This document shows, piece by piece, positions 1 to 6,299 of a stretch of 6,299 nucleotides of DNA (its first letter is position 1; the number at the start of each line of letters is the position of its first letter). A program made the translations under genes and the position numbers. The notes under the pieces were generated by a model, which was not told where the DNA came from, made no database searches, and saw only the letters and a list, made by a program, of their open reading frames with translations. Location: assembly GCA_029557025.1 (NCBI GenBank), contig JAKPRU010000627.1, positions 1 to 6,299 of the forward strand. The letters are read 5' to 3'. Source of the stretch: Candidatus Omnitrophota bacterium (GTDB taxonomy: Bacteria; Hinthialibacterota; Hinthialibacteria; Hinthialibacterales; JAKPRU01).

Positions 1-2
1 TT

Positions 3-3000
3 TTTCCCGTGACGCTGGTGGAACGCACTTTGACGAGGGGGGTTCAAACGGCATGTCGTCGGGAAGGGCGTCTGAAAGCAAAGCCGGGGGTGATCTCGCT
101 AAAAGAGTTCCTCGGTGGGGCAATGGATAAGACTCTGGGCAAGCTCGCGGAGCCGATTCGGACCTGTGTCGGTGTTTCCCTGCCGGACCGGGAGCAGTGG
201 GCCGGTCTCTCGGTTTGCGCAATGGAGGAGCACGATGCGGTGGTGGATCTGCTGATCTCGCGTTGGAACGGCCAGCCTCCGATTCTTCGGTTGGGATTGG
301 AGGGGATTCGTCGGCTGGCCCAGGGTTCTTCTCACGGTGCGGCCCTGTTGGTCGGTCTGGGGGTGGTGTTCTGTTTGGAGGTACTGCGCGGAAAAACCGA
401 GCGGGATTCGCTGATTGCCTGCCTGGATCTGATGGATACGTGGCCGCAGGGAGACCGGGAGGAGGTTTTTCAGGCCCTTTCATCCAAGGATATCGATGCT
501 GCCGGAGTGTTCAAACGCTTTTTACGCAACGGCCTTGCGGTCGGTATTGAAGAACGCCGGCGCCTTGCAGCCTGGGTCCTGGCACGTACTCAAATCGAAT
601 TGCCTTATGATGGCGATAGAGTCCGGCACGCTCTTCAGAATATCACCGACATTGGCCAGCTGCGTCAGCAGGTTTATTCCATCATCAATGAAACATTTCA
701 GGCCGATCTGGATACCGAGAATGCGCGTCGAATCGCGGAATGGTGTCGGGAAGAAGGTGTCCGGCTGGTGGGGGGCCGGTTCAGCCGGGCGTTTTACCTG
801 GAGGCCATGCTGGCGGCGAGCGCCAAGGTTTTCGACACGCGAATCCTGCAATCGAGCATTGAGGAGCTGGACCGCTGTGTGCGCGAGGCCCGTTTGAATT
901 TTCTTACGGAGGACCTGCGCGATCTCAGCACGGTTATGCAGGATCTGGGAGGAGAGAAGCAGGCCATCGTTAATCTTCTTGGCGAACGGCTTATCTCGGA
1001 AGCCCAGATCGACGGGGCGATCAACAATTTTCTCAAAGCCTTGCGGTCCGTTGAACAACGCATTCAGAAGGTGGTAGACGATTTGCAGAGGCAACATCGG
1101 GACGCCATTCTCGAAGAGCGTCGCAGGGAAAGCGGTGTCAGTCCGACATGGCGGAAATTCCAGTCCGACCGCGCCGAGATTGTCTACCAATGTGACCGGG
1201 TGCGCTACCAGCTGATGCGCATTGAGGAAGCCGTGGCGGCGGCCCCGAAATATGATCCTGCATTCGTCATCTTTCTTCAGCGCCTTTTCCCGCTCGATGC
1301 AATCAACCTCGGCACGGTGAATGAATTTGTCGATCCGTTTTTCGGCGAGGATGAACATGTCCGGCAGTTGATCTGTGATTGCGGTCATCGGATGTATATC
1401 ACGCCGAACCTGGCGGCATGGCTTCAGCATTGCGAGGACTGGGTGGAGGCGCTTCCTGCTTATGCGAGTTACACGATCACCCCGCGCCCCGGGAGCGGAT
1501 ATGATATCAAGCCTTATGTGCAACGCGGCATCCTGGAGGACATGTTCCGCCGTCACGCGGAACATTGGGCGTTGAATATCGAGGAAGTTATGGAGTCCGA
1601 AAATGTGGCGATTGCGCGGGAACTGCTGGCGGAACATGAGGGCTGGATGGAGCGAGCCGAGGCGCTTGCTGTTGAGAAGAACGAACCGATTGAAGAGGGG
1701 ATTCGCCACCTGCCTCAACTGTTTGAACAGCGAGACCTTGTCGCCGGATTGGCTCTGCTGATCGAACAATTTGAGCAGGCACAGGCCGAGAATCTGGCGA
1801 AACGCATGGAAGCAGACGAGTCAACACGACTGGAGGCGCTGCGTTCCCTGCTGAAATCGACCGACAATCCGATTAGGAAAGCCCTTGACACAACGGATCT
1901 GTCCGAGGCTGTTTCCCGGCGGTTGAAGCAGTCCGGCGGACAGGAGCGACTGGATCTTTATCGGAATATCGCTGTTGCCCGACGGCGGAACCTGCCGAAC
2001 CTTCATGTCCTGACCACTCTGGGTCCCGGTGAAACGGACACGCACATCCGAAACTGGCTGGAAGAATCGATGGCGCTGTTCAATGTCGCGCGCGCAGGGG
2101 GGCTTGAAGACAAGGTGCAGGAGCGGATTGAGGAATACGAGACCCGGGTCCTTTCGGCGGCGCGCATCCTTGTCCGTGAAATGGATTTGCAGGGTGATTT
2201 GTTCACGGTGATGGAGGAAGAGGGGCTGGACCCGGAAAATCCGAGAGATTGCGATGTCGCTCTTCTTAAGGTTGTTTTGTCGTACCCGGAGGTTGGGCGC
2301 GAGGTTGCGCTTCTGGCGGCACTTGCGGAAAGAAAAGGAGAACTTGACAGCCTTGCCCGCGAGGAAACACCGCCGTCCATCTCCGAATACTGCTCAAAGC
2401 ATCCCGAATTGGAGAAGAATGCCGTAGCGCGAGTTGTTGCTGAAAATGCTCTGGAGTCCGCCATCCGGGAATCAAAGAAGAGCGCAAAGGCGTTTGTCGA
2501 TGCGAATCCCGATTGGAGACGGGAAAAGGAAAGCCATATCTATGCGGAAGCGCGCCGGAAATTGGTTGAGGAACTTGGCTTGCAGAGTGAAGCGGCCGCG
2601 TATCTGAAACGACGCCTGCGCAATATGCATGCCCTGCTTTATGCACGCCGCGAGGTGATCGCCGAGGCGGGACGGACCGCCGATCTCGACGATCCCCGAT
2701 TCCGCTACGAAGCCACCGGCCCGTATAAACGATATAATCTCCTTTACACTCCAAGCCGTGTGGACCTGGGGGCACAGGAGGTGCATTCGGTTCAGAATGT
2801 GCCGAAATGGGTAGGCGGGGTGGATGTCAACGCCGCGAATAGCGGTCGTTCGTTCTATGGCCTGTACAACATGGCGGGTGTGACCGCTGTGGATTCACCC
2901 CGACTTGCGGAATTCCTGAAAGTGGGCGAGAACTTTTTCTCGCGTGGGGGGGTCTTTTACCTGTCCCTGACGGCCGGAGTGAATATCGACGTTCTTGGGA

Positions 3001-6000
3001 TCGGCGATTTTGAGTTTTTCCGCGATCAATGGAACATGCGTGGCGACCGCATGGTTTTGCCGACCGGCGAGACGTATGGCGGGTTCTGTGTGCCGAAAGA
3101 GTTTTCGTTACTTTACGCGATTATTGTGGCCGCGTTGCGCCCCAGTACGGCAGAGGATGTCTACGATTCGTTCGGCATACCGAAGGAAATCCGAGCCGAT
3201 CTGACGAAAGATTTAAGGGGCGCGCTGAGACTCTGGACGGAATGCGACTCCATTCTGGAATGGGAACAGAAAGCCCGCGCGTTTCTGAAGCCGCGAATCC
3301 TCGAATATGTAACGGTAACCGAGGGAAAAGGATTCCTTGCCCGGCTCCCTCGCCTGGCCTCCATTTTCGAGCAGCTCGGAGTGATGGGCCGTGACGGCGA
3401 TGAGGAACGTGAAATCCAATATGCCTTTACGGATTGGGTGAACAAGAAAGCGCAGGGGTTGGAAGAAATCAATCGATCCGGGCCGTTCCGGAAGGTGCAT
3501 CTGATCCGACGTCTTCTGAGAGCCGCACAGAATCGCAATCCGCAGGTGGCTCCGGAAGAGGACTGTATTGGTGTAATCGGGGCCTCGTACAAAGAAAGCG
3601 AACGAATAGCAGGAAAGGAAATCCCCATTACCGATGTGCGGTTCAGTGCAGGTGCGCGAAAACTAGCCATTTATTCCGGCCTGTCTGAAAAACAGCTCCT
3701 GTTGGATTTGGACCCGGATGGGCGAGAGTTAGTGCGACGGATGATCCGGGATGTGAAATCGCCTGCTGATATTCGCCTGGTCGGACGTTGCACCGGTTCG
3801 GACCTTCTTAATTATGTGCCGGCCTCCGGTCTGGAACCCGCTAAAGACGAAGTGCTTGACATCCTGTATCAAGCCGGACTGGATGACAACATGATTCGCT
3901 GCAATTGCGATGTCTATGGCGGGGACCTGAAGCGATGGGTGGGAGTAAAGGATCTCCCTGAAGCGGAACGAAATGCCTTGATAGAGAAAATTGGCGCACG
4001 GATTCATCTGGTAGTTATTGATCGGCGCGGTCCCTTCCGCACGTATCGCGAGGCGTTACAGGGAGCGGACTTTGTCGATCTGGGGATTCCCGATCCCGAA
4101 CTGCTCGATCTGATCGACGATCTCCCGCGATTCATTGCGTACCTTCGCCGGGGCCGGCCGCACAGCGCCCTGGTATTTGCCGACGGTACCTCCGGAGGTC
4201 GCCGCCGCGCGTTCTCATACCGTTATGCCTCCAGTGAGCGCAAAGTAAAGGAACTCCTCGCGCTGGAGCCGAATGCGGTGTATGGCTCACTGGGCCTGGG
4301 CGATGAAACCATCGAGACCTGGCGACGCGAAATGGAAAAGGACCGGGACCAGGCCGTTACGCTTCTGGATGCGTTGAAAGAAGGGGATACGCTGAAAGCG
4401 ACGGCTATTTTCGAGCGGATTTCCGACCGGATGATCCGGCATCGACGCGCCGAGCGGGCCGCGCAGGATGAGATTACCGCCCGGCAGATGCACTGTTCCA
4501 AACGAGCTCAGCATTCCTACCATCTGGCCTCCCAGGCGATGAGCCTCGTCAAACGCGGCTTGAAACTCGGCGATCTCGATTTTGGAACCTGGCTAATCTT
4601 GGGGGGGGTGTATGCGAGTAACGGCAAACTGGAGGCGCATGAAATTACGACTCGACGAAAGGAATTCGAGAGCCTGATTGCCGAATCGGGAGCGGAACAC
4701 GGAGGCTTGGCGGGCTTGCCTCAAAATATGGTAGATGATGTGGTTGGTTCTTTTGTCCGACCGATTTATATCATGCCGGAGGTTTCGGAGTATCGAGAGG
4801 TTTCCACCGGCATTGAAGGCTCGCTGAAGGCGGCCGAAGAGCAGGTAAGCCGTCTTGCCGCGCGTGCCGCGCGGCGTAAACAGGCCGAATTAGCCGATCG
4901 TCAACGCAAGCAACGCCGCGCGTTTCTCGCGGAATCGCCCACCGGGGATTTCCGTACACTGTATGATACCGCCGTCGCTTTTCTTGGTGACGGGGCCGTC
5001 CAGGTCGGTCCCGAAAACTACGGACGATTCCTTGCATGGGCCAGACAGATTGTGAGTCAGGTTTCCTCCGAACTGGCAATGGCCAATCGGGACGTGGAAG
5101 CCACACTTGATGGCTTCTTTGGCGCTGGAGCGGTTTTGGAGGAAGGATACCTGTCGTTGGTTCATGCTTTAGCGAAAGCCCTGGAAAAGTATCGGGACAA
5201 CCGTGACATGCTAACGCGCTGTGCAGAGGCCTTTGAATTAGTCGATCGCGCCCTGCTGATTCAGCGGACGCTGGGCGTGGATAATCCCGATGAGATGATG
5301 GTCGAGATCGCACGCTATTTCGATGCGACCATCAATAGCCATATTTTCGACTACCTTCCGTACCATTATCACAAGCAGCGTTCAGCGGCATTTGAGGGAC
5401 TGTCCCGCGGACAGAAAATCGATTTGGCTTTCCGGCGACATCAATGGCTATACCGCTACGCCCGGATGCTGATGCTGACCAAAACATGCCTTGCGGAGAC
5501 GGATCCCGCTTACCAGGATATTTGGATCGGCGATATTTCCCGAGGGGTGATTCCTCTTGGAGTAAGGGCGGATAGCGAGGCGGAGCGGTTCTGGTTCTCC
5601 TACTCGCGGCTCCGGGATGCCTCTGTGCTGGTACACGATGGGTTTCCGTTACCTGAATTGCTGCTTGACGTGTCGCCGGAGTTATTACAGGCGAACGAGC
5701 GGGCCACAGTGGGAATTATCTACCCGTTTGGGAACACAACTGTCCCGGTTGCCCTGGAGCAGGGACATCGTCTTGCGCGCCATGAACAGATCAACCTGAT
5801 TCTGTCGGCATTCCCCACGATGGAGGACGATCCACGGGCGGGCCGAAAAGTGCTTCGGATTCATGATGGCTTGATGTACCTGAACGCCACGGATTTCGAA
5901 CGGTTACTCCGGGCGGCGGGGAAACCGGACAACGAGATCAAGCCCCGTTGCCGTCTCCTGGGCGACGACGGAATCTTTGTAGCCATTCAACTATCGGAAC

Positions 6001-6299
6001 CGTTAATTGCCGATGCGGTGTTCTTCCACTTTACGCATCCTCTACGGCCTGATATCGGCAAAGTCGGATGTCCGCTGATTCAGCCGATCCTGTGGGAAGC
6101 GGCGACTCATCTCAAATGCGCGCTTCCGGATATGCTGAAGGGGAGCGGTGTGCGCACGGCGGACCAGTTCAACTGGTATCGGCGGGAACGGAATGTCCTG
6201 TCCGAAGAGGAGGGAATCCGGGAGGTCCGGCGCCGTCTTATGGAATTTGCCGAAACACATGACATTGTAATTGTAAAACCGGAAAAGGAATCCGGCGGC
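3..6299 (+). CDS. Giant multidomain protein of unknown function, partial at the 3' end and probably at the 5' end; ATP-grasp-like module begins at the C-terminal edge
   Basis: The frame starting at base 3 runs 2,099 codons to the window edge without a stop, which cannot happen by chance over 6.3 kb; codon choice (GC-rich third positions, CGN arginines, few TTA/CTA/TCA) is coding-like and even throughout. No stop is seen, so the protein is longer than 2,058 residues even if it starts at the ATG at 123. There is no signal peptide and no convincing membrane segment (the only hydrophobic run, residues 112-125, is short and followed by Glu), so a cytosolic location is likely. Order of regions: helical and charged (41-450), Cys/His patch (458-477), long helical region (520-890), compact Gly/aromatic module (907-1045), alpha/beta module (1187-1409), helical and basic linker (1410-1641), helical and aromatic region (1642-1890), ATP-grasp-like start (1899-2099). 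I do not recognise the family. Function inferred: an ATP-dependent enzyme with a large scaffold; the substrate is unknown. Confidence 0.96.
123..125 (+). other. First in-frame ATG; possible but unproven start codon of the giant gene
   Basis: This is the first ATG in the long frame (residue 41, beginning MDKTLGKL). The nearest purine-rich stretch, GGTGGGG at 114-120, lies only two bases upstream, too close for a normal Shine-Dalgarno site, and no AGGAG-like sequence stands at 5-10 bases. Upstream in-frame GTG codons at 9, 18 and 90 also lack a clear ribosome site. The 40 codons before the ATG are open and rich in Arg and Lys, so translation may simply come in from outside the window. I lean toward the start lying upstream, without strong conviction. 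Confidence 0.3.
126..1350 (+). other. N-terminal helical, charged region of the giant protein (residues about 42-450)
   Basis: The translation is dominated by Leu, Ala, Glu, Arg and Gln with few Pro or Gly, as in alpha-helical bundles. A heptad-like run at residues 285-375 (from SSIEELDRCV to QRQHRDAILEERR) is the best candidate for a coiled coil. Residues 112-125 form a short hydrophobic stretch (GAALLVGLGVV) that is probably a buried helix and not a membrane span, because it is short and directly followed by FCLEVLRGK. No catalytic motif is recognised. The region could be a scaffold or an interaction domain; this is inferred from composition only. Confidence 0.45.
1374..1433 (+). other. Cys/His-rich patch, possible metal site (residues 458-477)
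   Basis: Residues 457-465 read ICDCGHRMY, giving C458-x-C460-x-H462, and a His-Cys pair follows at H476-C477 (LQHCEDW). The spacing C-x-C-x-H-x13-H-C provides enough ligands for zinc or another metal, but it matches no zinc-finger class I can name. Cys is otherwise sparse in the N-terminal part, which makes the cluster stand out. It sits between two helical regions and might be structural. It could also be coincidental. Confidence 0.25.
1560..2672 (+). other. Second long helical, charged region (residues about 520-890)
   Basis: The stretch is rich in Glu, Arg, Ala and Leu with repeated amphipathic patterns, for example LIEQFEQAQAENLAKRMEAD near residue 590 and ALESAIRESKKSAKAF near residue 820. 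Glycine and aromatic residues are rare. I see no repeat unit of fixed length, so it does not look like a classic TPR or HEAT array, although divergent helical repeats cannot be excluded by eye. It ends at residue 890, where the composition switches abruptly to that of a globular domain. The likely role is a rigid spacer or interaction scaffold. Confidence 0.45.
2721..3134 (+). other. Compact Gly/aromatic-rich domain of unknown family (residues about 907-1044)
   Basis: Composition changes sharply here. The segment begins PYKRYNLLYTPSRVDLG, continues through VPKWVGGVDVNAANSG (933-948), RSFYGLYNMAG, TAVDSPR (962-967), AGVNIDVLGIGDFEFF (992-1006) and ends with TGETYGGFCVPKEF (1021-1034) followed by a hydrophobic helix LLYAIIVAA (1036-1044). 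Clustered Gly, Asp, Asn, Tyr and Trp are typical of loops around an active or binding site, so candidate functional residues are D941, N943, N946, D964, D996, D1002, E1023, C1029 and K1032. I do not recognise the fold. A ligand-binding or catalytic role is inferred from residue pattern only. Confidence 0.4.
3561..4229 (+). other. Mixed alpha/beta region with Gly-Gly loop and Cys cluster (residues about 1187-1409)
   Basis: Alternating hydrophobic strands and helices are visible: DCIGVIGAS (1187-1195), DIRLVGRCTGSD, HLVVIDRRG (1335-1343), ADFVDLGIPDPELLDLIDDLP (from 1355) and SALVFADGTSGGRRR (1388-1402). Cysteines C1263, C1300 and C1302 (RCNCDVYGGD) lie close together in sequence. The strand-Asp-Gly-Thr-Ser-Gly-Gly-Arg pattern at 1390-1400 could form a phosphate- or nucleotide-binding loop, but it is not a Walker A motif and not an established signature I can name. 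This is most likely a second enzymatic or ligand-binding domain of unknown type. Confidence 0.35.
4230..4590 (+). other. Helical connector with His/Arg-rich segment (residues about 1410-1530)
   Basis: After the alpha/beta region the protein returns to charged helices (ETWRREMEKDRDQAVTLLDA), then a basic His-containing stretch at residues 1476-1507 with H1480, H1497, C1498, H1504 and H1507 (RQMHCSKRAQHSYH). The His and Cys positions could bind metal but form no recognised motif. The segment leads into a short Gly-containing hydrophobic turn (LILGGVYASNG) encoded over the G8 tract. Confidence 0.3.
4601..4608 (+). repeat. G8 homopolymer tract inside the coding frame
   Basis: Eight consecutive G bases encode the end of Leu1533, Gly1534, Gly1535 and the start of Val1536. 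The frame is open on both sides at the tract length shown. Gain of one G would bring TAA at 4619-4621 into frame almost at once; loss of one G would bring TGA at 4675-4677 into frame. Such tracts are known hot spots for slipped-strand mutation and for sequencing indels. Other G runs in the gene are shorter (G7 at 2946-2952; G6 at 37-42, 770-775 and 2097-2102). Confidence 0.9.
4830..4925 (+). other. Highly basic Ala/Arg helix, probable interdomain linker (residues 1610-1641)
   Basis: The segment reads AAEEQVSRLAARAARRKQ and continues ADRQRKQRRAF, an uninterrupted run of helix formers with a very high share of Arg and Lys. It contains no Pro or Gly and could be a single long alpha helix or a short coiled coil. 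It separates the upstream alpha/beta and helical part from the C-terminal part that leads to the ATP-grasp-like module. RNA, DNA or acidic-surface binding is possible, but nothing in the sequence proves it. Confidence 0.4.
4857..4875. repeat. Perfect 8-bp GC inverted repeat with 3-base loop
   Basis: GCCGCGCG at 4857-4864 is followed by TGC and then its exact reverse complement CGCGCGGC at 4868-4875. In mRNA this would form a very stable hairpin. It lies inside the coding frame under the Ala/Arg helix and has no following T-run (the next bases are GTAAACAGG), so it is not an intrinsic terminator. It may simply follow from Ala and Arg codons in a GC-rich gene, or it could slow ribosomes at a domain boundary. 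Confidence 0.85.
4926..5696 (+). other. Helical and aromatic/His-rich region before the ATP-grasp-like module (residues about 1642-1898)
   Basis: Amphipathic helices (FLAWARQIVSQVSSELAMA, LSLVHALAKALEKYRDN) lead into an aromatic and His-rich stretch at residues 1772-1791, with H1780, Y1784, Y1787, H1788, Y1789 and H1790 (IFDYLPYHYHK), and a second aromatic cluster near 1807-1815 (HQWLYRYAR). A likely surface or strand segment DASVLVHDGFPLPELLLDV starts at residue 1872. No family is recognised. The unusual density of Tyr, Trp and His suggests a binding groove or tight interface, but this is inference. Confidence 0.35.
5697..6299 (+). other. ATP-grasp-like module, N-terminal part, cut by the window edge (residues 1899-2099)
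   Basis: Residues 2087-2099 read DIVIVKPEKESGG. In ATP-grasp enzymes a hydrophobic strand ending in Lys-Pro (the lysine contacts ATP phosphates) is followed within a few residues by a Gly-rich phosphate loop; here K2092-P2093 and S2097-G2098-G2099 fit that layout. The preceding alpha/beta segment fits a pre-ATP-grasp domain: ATVGIIYPFGNTTVPVALE (from 1902), KVLRIHDGLMYLN, and a helix with FNWYRRERNVLSEEEG (from 2056). ATP-grasp proteins typically join a carboxylate to an amine or thiol through an acylphosphate; some are kinases or phosphotransferases. The downstream ATP- and magnesium-binding residues lie outside the window, so the assignment rests on one motif and context. Confidence 0.55.

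Noticed and set aside
336..380. Hydrophobic stretch as a transmembrane helix (residues 112-125)
   Set aside because: Too short for a confident span, followed at once by charged residues, and no other membrane segment or signal peptide is present.
197..897. Two overlapping + strand frames (197-550 and 496-897)
   Set aside because: They lie wholly inside the giant frame in other phases. Their translations are rich in Gly, Arg, Ser and Cys without domain character, as expected of shadow frames.
522..1769. 415-codon open frame on the minus strand
   Set aside because: It is codon-for-codon in register with the + strand gene. Minus-strand stops would need TTA, CTA or TCA in the + frame, codons this gene rarely uses, so a long antisense frame is expected. 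It ends exactly at the TTA codon at 522. Its protein looks like no family.
2266..2786. Minus-strand frames of 104 and 169 codons
   Set aside because: Opposite to the continuous + frame, with no ribosome site and Pro/Arg/Ser-rich low-information translations; shadows.
4182..4205. DGTSGGRRR loop as a Walker A P-loop
   Set aside because: It lacks the GxxxxGK[S/T] pattern. No Walker A motif was found in the translated frame.
4857..4890. GC hairpin as an intrinsic terminator
   Set aside because: No T-run follows, and the coding frame continues through it for another 1.4 kb.
4771..5313. 180-codon minus-strand frame
   Set aside because: Pro/Arg/His-rich translation with no recognisable motif, opposite an uninterrupted coding frame; shadow.
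1..6299. tRNA, rRNA, CRISPR array, insertion sequence or phage boundary
   Set aside because: No repeats with regular spacing, terminal inverted repeats, transposase motifs or tRNA-like cloverleaf were seen, and continuous coding leaves no room for them.

Overview
The window is one uninterrupted reading frame. Read on the + strand from base 3, every codon to the last base is sense: 2,099 codons with no in-frame stop and no convincing start. It is therefore an internal fragment, or a nearly complete 5' part, of a single giant protein gene. There is no intergenic space, RNA gene, mobile element, CRISPR array or terminator. The organism is probably a bacterium with moderately high GC: Gly, Arg, Leu and Ala codons favour G or C at the third position, and TTA, CTA and TCA are scarce. 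Bacterial proteins above 2,000 residues that look neither like repeat-rich adhesins nor like assembly lines occur in several environmental lineages. The window alone does not identify the taxon.

I number residues so that residue n starts at base 3n. Residues 1-40 are open but of uncertain status, and the first in-frame ATG is at 123 (residue 41). Residues about 41-450 are mostly alpha-helical and charged. A Cys/His-rich patch lies at residues 458-477. A second long charged, predicted-helical stretch covers about 520-890. At about 907-1045 the character changes to a compact Gly- and aromatic-rich module (with TGETYGGFCVPKEF) that looks like a folded, perhaps catalytic or binding, domain. A helical connector (about 1046-1180) follows, then a mixed alpha/beta region (about 1187-1409) with hydrophobic strands, a Gly-Gly loop and several Cys. 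Next come more helical segments, including a very basic Arg/Ala helix at 1610-1641, and an aromatic/His-rich segment at about 1770-1810. The last 200 residues look like the start of an ATP-grasp module: the window stops inside IVIVKPEKESGG, which resembles the nucleotide-binding lysine strand and glycine-rich loop of ATP-grasp enzymes.

The best-supported reading is a giant cytosolic multidomain protein: long helical scaffold regions, at least two compact alpha/beta modules of unknown family, and an ATP-grasp-type ligase or kinase module beginning at the 3' edge. I recognise no named gene and assign no pathway. At the DNA level, a G8 homopolymer within the coding frame and a perfect 8-bp GC hairpin under the basic helix stand out.
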